This document shows positions 42,241 through 52,044 of a stretch of DNA of 64,000 bases, in pieces. Below the pieces are notes generated by a model. That model was not told the origin of the DNA and did no database searches. It was given only the letters and a program-made list of their open reading frames with translations. Source of the stretch: Candidatus Lachnoclostridium avicola (lineage in GTDB: Bacteria > Bacillota > Clostridia > Lachnospirales > Lachnospiraceae); the NCBI GenBank assembly GCA_019114465.1, contig DXFM01000027.1:79445-143444 (forward strand), written 5' to 3'. Numbering within the stretch: position 1 is the first letter of the stretch; every line of letters starts with the position of its first letter. The position numbers and the translations under genes are program-made.

Positions 42241-42696
42241 ATGGAAGTCAATAAGAAGCTCTACGAGAGCTATGTAAAGGAGATTACCCCGGTCCACAGC
42301 AAGGGAATCAACATGCTGTGGGCGTTTCTGGTGGGCGGGCTGATCTGCGTTCTGGGACAGGCGGTGATCAATGCGCTGACTGCGGCGGGGATGGAGAAGG
42401 AAGCGGCCATGGCCTGGGCCCAGCTCTTTCTCATCGGCCTGAGCATTCTGCTCACCGGCCTGAACATCTTTCCGAAGATCACCAAATTTGCCGGGGCCGG
42501 CACTCTGGTCCCCATCACCGGCTTTGCCAATTCCGTGGTGGCTCCCATGCTGGAGTACAAGGTGGAGGGACAGGTGTTCGGCATCGGGGTGAAGGCCTTC
42601 ACCATCTCCGGACCGGTGATCCTGTACGGAATTTTGAGCACCTGGATTCTGGGAATCCTGGCCTACGTGCTGGGCCTGTGGAATCTGGGATGGTAG
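42241..42696 (+). CDS. spoVAC: Stage V sporulation protein AC
   Basis: A 151-residue membrane protein with about four helices and the conserved loop ITKFAGAGTLVPITGFANSVV. In Bacillus SpoVAC is a mechanosensitive channel for dipicolinic acid release during germination. GGGAAAGGAGAGAC precedes the ATG. Confidence 0.94.
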   Translation: MEVNKKLYESYVKEITPVHSKGINMLWAFLVGGLICVLGQAVINALTAAGMEKEAAMAWAQLFLIGLSILLTGLNIFPKITKFAGAGTLVPITGFANSVVAPMLEYKVEGQVFGIGVKAFTISGPVILYGILSTWILGILAYVLGLWNLGW

Positions 42697-42714
42697 GAAA
42701 GGGGGAGAAGAAAA

Positions 42715-43806
42715 ATGAGACGAGGAAGAGCCAGCCTGGAGTTTGAGCGCCCGCCGGTGATCGAGTCCTCCGCCTCCGTGGTGGGGCAGAAGGAGGGGGA
42801 AGGTCCCCTGGGAAAAGCCTTTGACCGTGTGGAACGGGATCCCATGCTGGGAAAAAAGACCTGGGAGGAGGCAGAGAGCGCCATGCAGGAGGAGGCCTGC
42901 CGCCTGGCCCTGGAGAAGGGAGGCATCCGGCCGGAGGAGGTCCGGTACTTATTTGCGGGAGATCTGCTGGGACAGCTCATCGCCACCTCCTTCGGGGTGG
43001 CGGATCTGGAAATTCCCCTGTTCGGCCTCTACGGGGCCTGCTCCACCATCGGGGAGGCCCTGAGCTTAAGCGCCATGACTGTGGCGGCAGGCTACGGGGA
43101 GCGGGTGCTGGCGGTGGCGTCCAGCCACTTTGCCACGGCGGAGAAGCAGTTCCGCTTTCCCCTGGCCTATGGAAACCAGCGCCCCTATTCCGCCACCTGG
43201 ACGGTGACCGGCAGCGGAGCCTTTGCGGTGTCGGATCGGGAGACCTTTCTGGAAAAGAGACGGGAGACCCGGAAGATGGGAGCGGACCGGTCTGCGGCGG
43301 AGGAAGGCCTGGCGGTGATCACCGGGGTCACCGTGGGCAAGATCGCCGACATCGGGGCGAAGGATTCCATGAATATGGGAGCCGCCATGGCTCCGGCGGC
43401 CTACAGCACCATTTCCAGAAACTTTATGGATTTTCAGGTGGATGAGAGCCACTATGACCGGATCATCACGGGAGATCTGGGAGAGGTGGGGCGGACGGTG
43501 CTGCTGGATTTTATGGCGGCGGGGGGCCATGACCTGTCAAAGGTCCATATGGACTGCGGCATGGAGATCTACGACAGCAGCTCCCAGGACACCCACGCCG
43601 GGGGAAGCGGCTGCGGCTGCTCGGCGGTGACTCTGTCCGCCTGTATTCTGGAAAAGGTGCGGTCGGGAGAGTGGAAGCGGGTGCTCTTTGTGCCCACCGG
43701 CGCCCTGCTCTCCCCGGTCAGCTTTAACGAGGGACAGTCGATTCCGGGAATCGCCCACGGCGTGGTCATTGAGCATCGGAGCGGGAAAGAAAGCCAGGAG
43801 GGATGA
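42715..43806 (+). CDS. spoVAD: Stage V sporulation protein AD
   Basis: A 363-residue soluble protein with the thiolase-like fold of SpoVAD (FGVADLEIPLFGLYGACSTIGEAL, where the cysteine occupies the thiolase nucleophile position). It binds dipicolinic acid at the spore inner membrane. It has no membrane helix. It starts 18 bases after spoVAC with AAAGGGGGAG and ends three bases before spoVAE. Confidence 0.95.
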   Translation: MRRGRASLEFERPPVIESSASVVGQKEGEGPLGKAFDRVERDPMLGKKTWEEAESAMQEEACRLALEKGGIRPEEVRYLFAGDLLGQLIATSFGVADLEIPLFGLYGACSTIGEALSLSAMTVAAGYGERVLAVASSHFATAEKQFRFPLAYGNQRPYSATWTVTGSGAFAVSDRETFLEKRRETRKMGADRSAAEEGLAVITGVTVGKIADIGAKDSMNMGAAMAPAAYSTISRNFMDFQVDESHYDRIITGDLGEVGRTVLLDFMAAGGHDLSKVHMDCGMEIYDSSSQDTHAGGSGCGCSAVTLSACILEKVRSGEWKRVLFVPTGALLSPVSFNEGQSIPGIAHGVVIEHRSGKESQEG

Positions 43807-43809
43807 GAG

Positions 43810-44166
43810 ATGGATTATGTGAAAGCGTTTGTGACAGGAGGGCTGATCTGCCTGGTGGTGCAGGCGGTTATGGACAACACGAAGCTGATGCCCGGCCGGA
43901 TCATGGTGGGCCTGGTGGTGACCGGCGGGATTCTGGGATTTTTGGGGATCTATGAGCCCTTCGCCCAGTGGGCCGGCGCCGGGGCCAGCGTTCCCCTTCT
44001 GGGATTTGGAAATTCTCTCTGGAAGGGTGTGAAGGAGGGAATGGCGGAGGAAGGTCTCCTGGGCCTGTTCAAGGGCGGATTCACCGCTACGGCGGGGGGA
44101 ATCTGCGGGGCCCTGGTGTTCGCCTATCTGGCCGCCCTTATCTTCAAGCCGAAGATGAAAGACTGA
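43810..44166 (+). CDS. spoVAE: Stage V sporulation protein AE (AEB type)
   Basis: A 118-residue protein with about three to four membrane helices, related to SpoVAC (FAQWAGAGASVPLLGFGNSLWKG is the equivalent conserved loop). Last gene of the operon; neither spoVAEA nor spoVAF is found here. A bidirectional terminator follows. Confidence 0.93.
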   Translation: MDYVKAFVTGGLICLVVQAVMDNTKLMPGRIMVGLVVTGGILGFLGIYEPFAQWAGAGASVPLLGFGNSLWKGVKEGMAEEGLLGLFKGGFTATAGGICGALVFAYLAALIFKPKMKD

Positions 44167-44170
44167 CATG

Positions 44171-44220
44171 GAAAAAGCCGCCGGCGGGAAATTCAGGATT
44201 TCCCGCCCGACGGCTTTTTC
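44171..44220. terminator. Bidirectional terminator between spoVAE and the NimA-like gene
   Basis: GAAAAAGCCG..GGCGGGAAAT and ATTTCCCGCC..CGGCTTTTTC form a long stem with A- and T-runs at both ends. It overlaps the last codons of the convergent gene. Confidence 0.9.
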
Positions 44221-44705
44221 TGTTTTACCAGCTCGATGGCCTCTTTCCCCGTCATGTGCTCCGGCGTGATCTCCACGATGCACACACGGTTTAACTGTCC
44301 GCTGATCTCCTCCTCCCGTCCGCTCTGTCCGGGGGAATACTTGTCCGCCAGAAGCTCCAGGGCCGCCCGCTTTTCCCCTGCGTCCTCCAGAATCCTGGCC
44401 CGGCCGAAGAGGATGACGCTGCGGAAAAAGGTGGTGAATTTTTCCGGGTGGATTTCGTCCTGGTCAATGACGCAGAAGGATACCCGGTCATCGGCGGAGA
44501 TGGCGTCCAGCTTGTGGCCGGAGCCGGCGCAGTGGAAATAGAGCCTGCCCTCCGCATATACATAACTCAAGGGGACGGCGTAGGGATATCCCCCGTCTCC
44601 TGTGACGGCCAGAACTCCCGCGGTGGCCGTCTTCAAAATCTTCTCACAGTCTGCCTGGGATAAAGCCTGGCGGCTGCGTCTCATTTCCCGAAATGTCATA
44701 ATCAT
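44193..44705 (-). CDS. NimA/pyridoxamine-phosphate-oxidase-like flavin protein
   Basis: A 170-residue protein with the split-barrel flavin-binding fold: MTFREMRRSRQALS at the N-terminus, GDGGYPYAVPLSYVYAEGRLYFHCAGSGHKLDAI, and VSFCVIDQDEI. Relatives bind FMN; some reduce nitroimidazoles (NimA), others are of unknown role. It reads leftward, 78 bases from the end of the PBP gene on the same strand. The last codons lie in the shared terminator stem. Assignment of nitroimidazole resistance is not justified from sequence alone. Confidence 0.85.
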   Translation of the reverse strand: MIMTFREMRRSRQALSQADCEKILKTATAGVLAVTGDGGYPYAVPLSYVYAEGRLYFHCAGSGHKLDAISADDRVSFCVIDQDEIHPEKFTTFFRSVILFGRARILEDAGEKRAALELLADKYSPGQSGREEEISGQLNRVCIVEITPEHMTGKEAIELVKQKKPSGGKS

Positions 44706-44783
44706 GATCCTCCCTGATGTGAAATCTCATGGGGTGTGAACTCTTATGGGTCCCGCGCCGGCGTCAGCCGGCGGCCCCGCGGC

Positions 44784-47471
44784 TCAGCCTGGAGGCGGAG
44801 CCGCGCTGATCACGTCGTCCTCATATTCGTTCACAGCGGCTGTGCCCGAGGACGGGGGCTGGAAGGTGGCCGGGGAATCGGTGCTCGATCCCGATCCCGG
44901 GGCCTGGATGCCGCCGGAAATGTTGGGGCTTATGATCACGCTGGAACTGCTGTGCATGGTGCAGTAGTCTGGCAGGGCGTACAGGGAATCGTCGGTCACC
45001 GTGGTCTCCCCGGCGGGAATGGTCATAAACACGCCGGTGGTCCGGTTGGGACAGTACTCGGTGGCCAGCATGCCGGAATCGGAGCAGACCGTAGCCCTGG
45101 TGTGGTGGTCGCACACCTCTGTGGGAACGGTGCCCTTCGCGAAATATTCGGTGTAGACCGCATTGCCCCTGGGGTCCGCGGAGCAGACGCCGGGAATGGC
45201 CAGCTTGCCGGACTTGCGGCAGATTTCCGCCGTCTCCACGCTGTCCGGAACGGTAAATCCCGGATCGGACAGACCCTCGTGGACTCTGGTCATGATCTTT
45301 CTCCAGATGTCCTTGTGGAAGCTGGTGCCTCCGTTGCCGGCAGTGAGCTGCTGGTTGTTGTCGCAGCCGCCCCAGACGCCGGCGGTGTAGTAGGGGGTGA
45401 AGCCCACGAACCACACGTCCACGTTGTTGGTGGTGGTACCGCTCTTTCCAGCGGCGGACATGCCGGAGAGGGCCGCCCGGGTGCTGGTGGAGTTGACGCT
45501 GATCTGGGGACCGGAAAAATGCCGGTTGGCCTCCAGAGAGTCGGACATGGCGTCAGTGAGCAGGAAGGCGGTGGAGTCCTTTAAAACCCGCTTCGTCTCC
45601 GGCTGATTGTCAATGAGCACCCGTCCGTTGTGGTCCAGAATCTTCGTAAAGAAGATGGGCTTGGTGTACACTCCGCCGTTGGCGATGGCGGAGAAGGCGG
45701 CGGTCAGCTCCAGGTTGGAGACGCCGTTGGTCAGTCCGCCCAGGGCCGCTGCCGCGGTCACGTCGGAGTCCACCAGGCTGGAGATGCCCAGATTCTTCGC
45801 GTACTCGATGCCCAGCTGGGGGGTCACGGTCTCCATCAGGCACCGGACCGCCACAATGTTCATGGAGTAGATGATGCCTTCCCGGATATTGGAGTAGCCC
45901 AGGAATCCGGAGGAATACCAGTTCCGGAAGGTCTTTTCCCCCACGGTGTAGGGGGCGTCGTAGTAGACGGTGCCCAGGGTGGCGCCGCAGGTGTCGATGG
46001 CCGGCGCGAAGCAGGTGATCACCTTAAATACAGATCCCGGCTGGCGCACCACGTCGCTGGCCCGGTTTAAGGTACGGCTGGCGGTCTTTTCCCCGCGCCC
46101 TCCGCTGATGGCCTTCACCTCCCCGGTGTACTGGTCCATGAGCACGAAGGACACCTGGGGCTGGAGCACCATGGTCAGGGTCTCGCCGATGACCTCGTCC
46201 CCCTCCTTGAGCTGCCATGCCCGGTACTGCTCCACGTCGTTCTGGGCGGCCTCCTGGCTCTCGTAGAGGCCGGTGTAGGAGTCGTTCAGCACGTTGTTGT
46301 GCCAGTTTTCCAGATTGTGCTCGGAAAAATGCTCCGTAGTGCCGTCCGAGTGGGTGACGGAGAGACGGTATTCCACCGAATACTTGGCCGCGGTATAGTT
46401 GTCCGGGTTGTTTACCTCCTCATCCACAATGGCCTGGATCTCCGGATCCTGGGTGGTGTAGATCTGCAGGCCGCCGCTGTAGAGCAGGTTGGAGGCCTGG
46501 CTTTCCGTGTATCCCAGCTGATTCATCAGGGCGTCCATGACCTGGTCAATGAGCTCGTCGGTGAAATAGCTGTAGGGAGTGCTGTTCTCCTTGGTGAGAA
46601 GGTCCACGTCCTGGATGCGGTCGTAGACGTCGTCCGCCAGGGCTTCCTCCTGCTGGGCAGGAGTGATGTAGCCCTGATCCACCATGTTCTGGAGAATGAT
46701 CCTCCGCCGGGCCTCATTGGCCTCCCGGCCGGAGATGGGGTTTAGGCGGGAGGGATTCTGAGTGATTCCTGCCAGAACGGTGCACTCGGACAGGGTCAGA
46801 TCGGACACGTCCTTGTTGAAATACCGCTTTGCCGCCACCTTTACCCCCAGGGTGTTGTTGCCCAGGTTGATGGTGTTCAGGTAGTTGGTGATGATCAGTT
46901 CCTTGCTCATGCTCTTGTCCAGCTGGAGAGCCAGATACTGTTCCTGGATCTTCCGCTCGATGCGGTCGCCCCAGTTGTCCTCGTTGCCGCCGCCCAGCAC
47001 GTTGTTCTTGATCAGCTGCTGGGTGATGGTGCTGGCGCCTCCGCTGTACTCCCCGGTGACAATGCCCCACACCGCTCTGGCGATGGAGCGCAGGTCGATG
47101 CCGTTGTGCTGCCAGAAGCGGGCGTCCTCGATGGCCACAAAGGCGTTGATCAGGTCCTTGGGGAGCTCGTCGTAGGTGGCTTCCTCCCGGTTGGATCCGG
47201 TCTGGACCAGGGTGTCCGTCAGATTTCCGGCGCTGTCATAGACGGTGGTGGCATAGCCTGCGGGCACAATGCTCTCCAGATCCAGTTCAGGAGCCTGTTC
47301 GATGATGCCGTTGATCATGCCGAAGGCCATGCCGGCGCCTGTGACGCCTAAAAATAGGAACAGCACGAAGAGCAGCTTGACGAAAGAAAAACTCAGCTTG
47401 GAGAAGTACTTCTTCTTCCTGGACTGAAGGAGTTTCAGCTTTTGTTCTGTTCCGGTTTTTCCGTAGTTCAT
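44784..47471 (-). CDS. Class A penicillin-binding protein (PBP1A-like)
   Basis: An 895-residue bifunctional cell-wall synthase. A cytoplasmic basic N-terminus precedes one membrane anchor (about 31-56). The glycosyltransferase 51 domain spans ~80-260 with catalytic Glu115 in AIEDARFWQHNGID and GGASTITQQLIK. The transpeptidase domain has SVFK (480-483), SMN (536-538) and KSGT (676-679). A long Ser/Thr/Pro-rich tail with several cysteines follows (from ~760). It polymerises and cross-links peptidoglycan outside the membrane. AAGGAGG lies before the ATG. Confidence 0.95.
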   Translation of the reverse strand: MNYGKTGTEQKLKLLQSRKKKYFSKLSFSFVKLLFVLFLFLGVTGAGMAFGMINGIIEQAPELDLESIVPAGYATTVYDSAGNLTDTLVQTGSNREEATYDELPKDLINAFVAIEDARFWQHNGIDLRSIARAVWGIVTGEYSGGASTITQQLIKNNVLGGGNEDNWGDRIERKIQEQYLALQLDKSMSKELIITNYLNTINLGNNTLGVKVAAKRYFNKDVSDLTLSECTVLAGITQNPSRLNPISGREANEARRRIILQNMVDQGYITPAQQEEALADDVYDRIQDVDLLTKENSTPYSYFTDELIDQVMDALMNQLGYTESQASNLLYSGGLQIYTTQDPEIQAIVDEEVNNPDNYTAAKYSVEYRLSVTHSDGTTEHFSEHNLENWHNNVLNDSYTGLYESQEAAQNDVEQYRAWQLKEGDEVIGETLTMVLQPQVSFVLMDQYTGEVKAISGGRGEKTASRTLNRASDVVRQPGSVFKVITCFAPAIDTCGATLGTVYYDAPYTVGEKTFRNWYSSGFLGYSNIREGIIYSMNIVAVRCLMETVTPQLGIEYAKNLGISSLVDSDVTAAAALGGLTNGVSNLELTAAFSAIANGGVYTKPIFFTKILDHNGRVLIDNQPETKRVLKDSTAFLLTDAMSDSLEANRHFSGPQISVNSTSTRAALSGMSAAGKSGTTTNNVDVWFVGFTPYYTAGVWGGCDNNQQLTAGNGGTSFHKDIWRKIMTRVHEGLSDPGFTVPDSVETAEICRKSGKLAIPGVCSADPRGNAVYTEYFAKGTVPTEVCDHHTRATVCSDSGMLATEYCPNRTTGVFMTIPAGETTVTDDSLYALPDYCTMHSSSSVIISPNISGGIQAPGSGSSTDSPATFQPPSSGTAAVNEYEDDVISAAPPPG

Positions 47472-47510
47472 ATAACCTCCTTTCCGGGATTTCCCAGTCG
47501 GTATCTACAT

Positions 47511-47539
47511 AGTATACCAAATATCATAGAGGAATTCAA
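47511..47539 (-). promoter_or_regulatory. Promoter of the PBP1A-like gene
   Basis: On the minus strand TTGAAT (47534-47539), 17-base spacer, TATACT (47511-47516). Confidence 0.7.
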
Positions 47540-47595
47540 CTTTTCCCATATTTTATGACAAAAGTGGGGGACAGGTGGGAAAAAACGGCCGGAGC

Positions 47596-47624
47596 TTGTG
47601 TTTTCTCCCATTTTTCGCTATAAT
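47596..47624 (+). promoter_or_regulatory. Promoter of the yigZ-like gene
   Basis: TTGTGT (47596-47601), 17-base spacer, TATAAT (47619-47624), divergent to the PBP promoter. Confidence 0.65.
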
Positions 47625-47654
47625 TGGGTCAGCATAAGCGGAGGAGGTTTCCCT

Positions 47655-48305
47655 ATGATTCCAGAGTACAAGATCCTCTATGAGGGAGGAAGCGGAGAGA
47701 TTACAGAGAAAAAATCCAGGTTCATCGCCACCCTGCGGCCGGTGGAGTCGGAGGAGGAGGCCCTGGCCTTTATTGAGGAGATGAGAAAAAAGTACTGGGA
47801 CGCCACCCACAACTGCTCAGCCTTTGTGATCGGGGAGCGGGGAGAACTGTGCCGGTGCAGCGACGACGGGGAGCCCAGCCAGACAGCCGGCCGGCCCATG
47901 CTGGACGTGCTTCTGGGAGAGGAGATCCGCAACGTGTGCGCGGTGGTCACCAGATATTTCGGCGGCACCCTACTGGGAACCGGCGGTCTGGTGAGAGCCT
48001 ACTCCGGGGCGGTGAAAGCTGGCCTGGAAAACTGCCAGGTGGTGACGAAGCGGCTGGCGAAGGAGCTTGTGGTGGGGACGGACTACAGCGGCGTGGGGAA
48101 GATCCAGTACCTGGCGGCTCAGAACGGCATCACCACCCTGGACAGCCAGTACGGGGCGGACGTGACTTTTTCCTTCCTGGTGCCGGTGGATGAGGCGGAC
48201 CATTTTTCCGCCCTGCTCACAGAGGGTACCAACGGCCGCTGTTCCATTGAGGTGAAGCGGGAGCTGTACTACGGCCTATTAAATAAGGAAATCCTTCTGT
48301 TTTAG
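47655..48305 (+). CDS. yigZ: YigZ/IMPACT-family protein
   Basis: A 216-residue cytoplasmic protein. The N-terminal UPF0029 domain contains KKSRFIATLRPVESEEEA, DATHNCSAFVIGE and the hallmark RYFGGTLLGTGGLVRAY; a ferredoxin-like C-terminal domain follows (from ~140). Family members are linked to translation regulation in eukaryotes; the bacterial role is unclear. ATG 47655 with GGAGGAGG upstream; the track start at 47598 lies within the promoter. Confidence 0.9.
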   Translation: MIPEYKILYEGGSGEITEKKSRFIATLRPVESEEEALAFIEEMRKKYWDATHNCSAFVIGERGELCRCSDDGEPSQTAGRPMLDVLLGEEIRNVCAVVTRYFGGTLLGTGGLVRAYSGAVKAGLENCQVVTKRLAKELVVGTDYSGVGKIQYLAAQNGITTLDSQYGADVTFSFLVPVDEADHFSALLTEGTNGRCSIEVKRELYYGLLNKEILLF

Positions 48306-48355
48306 GCGGAAAGAGGCACATTTCCCTCCGGAGGGACGGTTTTTCGCCAAACCCC

Positions 48356-48384
48356 TTGCAATCTGGCCGGTATGGTGCTATACT
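48356..48384 (+). promoter_or_regulatory. Promoter of typA
   Basis: TTGCAA (48356-48361), 17-base spacer, TATACT (48379-48384). Confidence 0.75.
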
Positions 48385-48416
48385 TACCAATCGGTAAGAA
48401 AATGAAACGAGACAGA

Positions 48417-48450
48417 CTAAGGACCGCCGGGTGCGGATCCTTAGTTTTTT
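48417..48450 (+). terminator. Leader terminator (possible attenuator) upstream of typA
   Basis: CTAAGGA-CCGC / GCGG-A-TCCTTAG with one bulge, followed by TTTTTTT, lies between the promoter and the ATG, only 22 bases before the start codon. A small CTTACC/GGTAAG hairpin (48382-48397) precedes it. There is no ORF in the 80-base leader. Confidence 0.7.
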
Positions 48451-48471
48451 TGAGAGGAAGAAGAACAAGGT

Positions 48472-50310
48472 ATGAGAATCAAGAGAGAAGACGTGAGGAA
48501 TATTGCGATCATCGCCCATGTGGATCACGGCAAGACCACCCTTGTGGACTGCCTGCTCCGTCAGAGCGGCGTGTTCCGCGCCAACCAGGAAGTGGTGGAG
48601 CGGGTGATGGATTCCAACGAGATTGAGAGAGAGAGAGGCATTACCATTCTCTCCAAAAACACGGCGGTGGAATACAAGGGAACGAAGATCAACATCGTGG
48701 ACACCCCCGGACACGCGGATTTCGGCGGCGAGGTGGAGCGGGTGCTCAAGATGGTAAACGGCGTGATCCTGGTGGTGGACGCCTATGAGGGTCCCATGCC
48801 TCAGACCAAGTTCGTGCTGCGCAAGGCTCTGGAGCTGGATCTGCCGGTAATCGTCTGCTTGAATAAGATCGACCGCCCGGAGGCCCGCCCCGAGGAAGTG
48901 GTGGACGAGGTTCTGGAGCTGTTTATGGATCTGGACGCTTCCGAGGAGCAGCTGGACTGCCCCTTCCTCTACGCGTCGGCAAAGGGCGGCTTCGCGAAGA
49001 AAAATCTGGACGACCCGGATGTGGATATGTCTCCCCTCTTTGAGACCATCATCGACTATATCCCCGCCCCCGAGGGAGATCCGGACGCCCACACCCAGGT
49101 GCTGATCAGCACCATCGACTACAACGAGTACGTGGGCCGTATCGGCATCGGCAAGGTGGAGAACGGTTCCATCCGGGTGAACCAGGAGTGCGTGCTGGTA
49201 AACCACCACGATCCGGACAAGTTCAAAAAGATCAAGATCGGCAAGCTCTACGAGTTTGACGGCTTAAACCGTGTGGAAGTGCCCCAGGCAGAGTTTGGCT
49301 CCATCGTGGCCATCTCCGGCATCGCGGACATTCACATCGGCGATACGGTCTGCTCCCCGGAGAATCCGGAGGCTATTCCCTTCCAGAAGATCTCCGAGCC
49401 CACCATTTCCATGGACTTTATGGTCAATGACAGCCCTCTGGCGGGCCAGGAAGGAAAATACATCACCTCCCGCCATTTGAGAGACCGGCTGTTCCGGGAG
49501 CTGAACACCGACGTCAGCCTCCGGGTGGAGGAGAAGAGCCCGGACTGCTTTAAGGTGTCTGGAAGAGGAGAGCTGCACCTGTCCGTGCTCATCGAGAATA
49601 TGCGCCGGGAGGGATATGAGTTCGCCGTCAGCAAGGCGGAGGTGCTCTACAAGTACAACGAGAGAAATCAGAAGCTGGAGCCCATGGAGCTGGCTTACGT
49701 GGACGTGCCGGATGAGTTTACCGGCATTGTGATCCAGAAGCTCACCAGCAGAAAGGGAGAGCTTCAGGGCATGAGCCCGTCCTCCGGCGGCTACACCCGT
49801 CTGGAATTTTCCATCCCCTCCAGAGGCCTGATCGGCTACCGGGGAGAGTTCATGACGGACACGAAGGGCAACGGCATTTTGAACACCAGCTTTGAGGGCT
49901 ACGGCCCCTACAAGGGCGATCTGTCCTACCGTCCCACCGGCTCCCTGATCGCCTACGAGGCGGGCGAGTCCATTACCTACGGACTGTTCAACGCCCAGGA
50001 GAGAGGAACCCTGTTTATCGGACCGGGAGTGAAAGTGTACTCCGGCATGGTCATCGGTTCCTGCCCGAAGGCGGAGGATATTGAATTAAACGTGTGTAAG
50101 ACGAAGAAACTGACCAACACCCGTTCCTCCAGCGCCGACGAGGCTCTGAAGCTGACGCCGCCGAAGGAGATGAGTCTGGAGCAGTGTCTGGACTTCATCG
50201 ACACGGACGAGCTTCTGGAAGTGACCCCCAAGAGCCTGCGGATCCGCAAGAAGATTCTGGATCCCACCATGCGCAAGCGGGCGATGATGAACCGGAAGTC
50301 CCAGCAGTAA
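48472..50310 (+). CDS. typA: Ribosome-associated GTPase TypA/BipA
   Basis: A 612-residue translational GTPase. G1 [10 protein letters not shown] (about residue 15-24), switch I RERGITI, G3 [14 protein letters not shown]4 NKID, then EF-G-like domains and the TypA-specific C-terminal domain ([13 protein letters not shown], about 505-600). It binds the ribosome and supports growth under stress and low temperature. Expression may be attenuated by the terminator in its leader. It is followed by the trpS T-box. Confidence 0.97.
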   Translation: MRIKREDVRNIAIIAHVDHGKTTLVDCLLRQSGVFRANQEVVERVMDSNEIERERGITILSKNTAVEYKGTKINIVDTPGHADFGGEVERVLKMVNGVILVVDAYEGPMPQTKFVLRKALELDLPVIVCLNKIDRPEARPEEVVDEVLELFMDLDASEEQLDCPFLYASAKGGFAKKNLDDPDVDMSPLFETIIDYIPAPEGDPDAHTQVLISTIDYNEYVGRIGIGKVENGSIRVNQECVLVNHHDPDKFKKIKIGKLYEFDGLNRVEVPQAEFGSIVAISGIADIHIGDTVCSPENPEAIPFQKISEPTISMDFMVNDSPLAGQEGKYITSRHLRDRLFRELNTDVSLRVEEKSPDCFKVSGRGELHLSVLIENMRREGYEFAVSKAEVLYKYNERNQKLEPMELAYVDVPDEFTGIVIQKLTSRKGELQGMSPSSGGYTRLEFSIPSRGLIGYRGEFMTDTKGNGILNTSFEGYGPYKGDLSYRPTGSLIAYEAGESITYGLFNAQERGTLFIGPGVKVYSGMVIGSCPKAEDIELNVCKTKKLTNTRSSSADEALKLTPPKEMSLEQCLDFIDTDELLEVTPKSLRIRKKILDPTMRKRAMMNRKSQQ

Positions 50311-50355
50311 GGACCAGGTCCAAAAGACCGGTCCCTGCCAGGGAAAAGATTGGCT

Positions 50356-50385
50356 TTGACAGAGCAGGGGATTCCGTGCTATAGT
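50356..50385 (+). promoter_or_regulatory. Promoter of the trpS T-box transcript
   Basis: TTGACA (50356-50361), 18-base spacer, TATAGT (50380-50385). Confidence 0.75.
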
Positions 50386-50391
50386 ACTGAA

Positions 50392-50731
50392 TAAAGAGAA
50401 ATAAAAAAACCGATGAAGGAGGAGAGTACCTCTGTATCCGAAAGCACAGAGAGCGGCCCGGGAGCTGAGAGGGCGGCGTGACGGAACAGGGAGAATGGGC
50501 TCCTGAGGGCGAACCGAAATCCCGGAAGAGAGGCCAGGGGATCCACTGATCCCGGCGGCATTTCCGGAGAGTAGGGGAGACGCAGACTACAGTCCGGCGT
50601 TACAGGGACTGCGCGCCAAGTACCGGCGCGGCTTGAGAGCGTCTGAACAGGCGAAATCAGGTGGCACCGCAGGGAATGAGACCCTCTGTCCTGATATGAA
50701 TTTGCGTATCGGGACAGAGGGCTTTTTATTT
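50392..50731 (+). promoter_or_regulatory. T-box leader, tryptophan-specific
   Basis: A ~340-base leader with GAGAGTA, the distal AGAGAGCGG...GCTGAGAGGGC loop elements, specifier loop GAA-TGG-GCTCCTGAG (TGG = Trp codon at 50496-50498), the T-box AGGTGGCACCGC (50659-50670) and a terminator. Uncharged tRNA-Trp would stabilise the antiterminator and turn on trpS. The specifier agrees with the downstream gene. Confidence 0.93.
50691..50731 (+). terminator. T-box terminator of trpS
   Basis: CCCTCTGTCCTGATAT / GTATCGGGACAGAGGG (with one G-T pair) followed by CTTTTTATTT. Confidence 0.88.
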
Positions 50732-50735
50732 ACTG

Positions 50736-50813
50736 TGAAAGCCCGGCAGGCTGGATTGGGAATACAGATGGGATCGCATGAGCGCGCAGCGCGGAGCGAT
50801 CCTGAGGCTTTCA
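50736..50813 (+). repeat. Nested inverted repeats between T-box terminator and trpS
   Basis: TGAAAGCC / GGCTTTCA (50736-50743 and 50806-50813) encloses GGATCGC / GCGATCC (50771-50777 and 50796-50802). In the read-through RNA this would form a long hairpin 60 bases before the trpS start. There is no T-run. Confidence 0.5.
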
Positions 50814-50874
50814 TGGCTCGCGGTGTCCCCGTCAGCGGACGCGGCCTTTGATCAATTACAGGAGGAACAAAGAA

Positions 50875-51966
50875 ATGGGAAAAATAATTTTGACGGGAGA
50901 CCGCCCCACCGGCCGTCTCCATGTGGGCCACTATGTGGGCTCTCTGAGAAGAAGAGTGGAGCTGCAGAACTCCGGGGAGTACGAGAAGATCTTTATCATG
51001 ATCGCCGACGCCCAGGCGCTGACGGATAACATTGAGAATCCGGAGAAGGTGCGCCAGAACATTCTGGAGGTGGCTCTGGACTACTTGTCCTGCGGACTGG
51101 ATCCGTCCAAAACCACGATTCTCATCCAGTCCCAGATCCCGGAGCTTTACGAGCTCACCGCCTACTACATGGATCTGGTGACCGTGTCCCGGCTGCAGAG
51201 AAACCCCACAGTGAAGAGCGAGATCCAGATGAGAAACTTCGAGGCCAGCATTCCCGTGGGCTTCTTCACCTACCCCATCAGCCAGGCGGCGGATATCACC
51301 GCCTTCAAGGCCACCACGGTTCCCGTGGGCGTGGACCAGCTGCCCATGATCGAGCAGACGAAGGAGATCGTCCACAAATTCAATTCCGTGTACGCGGAGG
51401 TGCTGGTGGATCCCGACGCCCTGCTGCCGGAGAACCAGGCCTGCATGCGTCTTCCCGGCATCGACGGAAAGGCGAAGATGAGCAAGTCCCTGGGCAACTG
51501 CATCTATCTGTCCGACACGCCGGATGAGGTGAGAAAGAAGATCATGAGCATGTACACCGATCCCACCCACATCCAGGTGAGCGACCCGGGACACATCGAG
51601 GGAAATACGGTGTTCACCTATCTGGACGCCTTCTGCCGTCCCGAGCATTTTGAGCGGTATCTGCCGGATTACGCCAACTTAGACGAGCTGAAAGCCCACT
51701 ACCAGAGAGGCGGCCTGGGAGACGTGAAGGTAAAACGGTTCCTGAACAGCGTGCTGGAGGAAACTCTGGAGCCGATCCGCGCCAGAAGAAGAGAATTCGA
51801 GAAGGACATCCCCGAGGTATATCAGATCTTAAAGAGGGGAAGCGAGGCTGCCGAGGAGGTGGCTGCCCAGACCCTGTCTGAGGTGAAGGACGCCATGAAG
51901 ATCAACTACTTCAGCGATGAGGAGCTGATCCGGTCCCAGTCTGAGAAGTACAGCAGAAGCGAGTAA
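50875..51966 (+). CDS. trpS: Tryptophanyl-tRNA synthetase
   Basis: A 363-residue class I synthetase. The HIGH-like motif is in [17 protein letters not shown], and KMSKS is at residues 201-205. [15 protein letters not shown] lines the active site. It charges tRNA-Trp in the cytoplasm. ATG 50875 follows AGGAGGAACAAAG; the track start adds nine residues that include the ribosome site. Controlled by the tryptophan T-box. Confidence 0.96.
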   Translation: MGKIILTGDRPTGRLHVGHYVGSLRRRVELQNSGEYEKIFIMIADAQALTDNIENPEKVRQNILEVALDYLSCGLDPSKTTILIQSQIPELYELTAYYMDLVTVSRLQRNPTVKSEIQMRNFEASIPVGFFTYPISQAADITAFKATTVPVGVDQLPMIEQTKEIVHKFNSVYAEVLVDPDALLPENQACMRLPGIDGKAKMSKSLGNCIYLSDTPDEVRKKIMSMYTDPTHIQVSDPGHIEGNTVFTYLDAFCRPEHFERYLPDYANLDELKAHYQRGGLGDVKVKRFLNSVLEETLEPIRARRREFEKDIPEVYQILKRGSEAAEEVAAQTLSEVKDAMKINYFSDEELIRSQSEKYSRSE

Positions 51967-52044
51967 ACGGAACCGGCGGATGGTTCCCGGAAACCGGGCG
52001 CAGGTCTCCTGGCCTGTGCCGGACGAAGAAATATGAGGTGGAAG

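Noticed and set aside
44193-44705. Nitroimidazole resistance gene call
   Set aside because: The fold supports only a NimA/PNPOx-like flavin protein; resistance cannot be inferred from sequence alone.
44736-45584. 282-aa plus-strand ORF
   Set aside because: It lies entirely antisense to the PBP1A coding sequence, has low-complexity Gly/Arg/His composition and no ribosome site.
48217-49209. 330-aa minus-strand ORF
   Set aside because: Antisense to typA; no family features.
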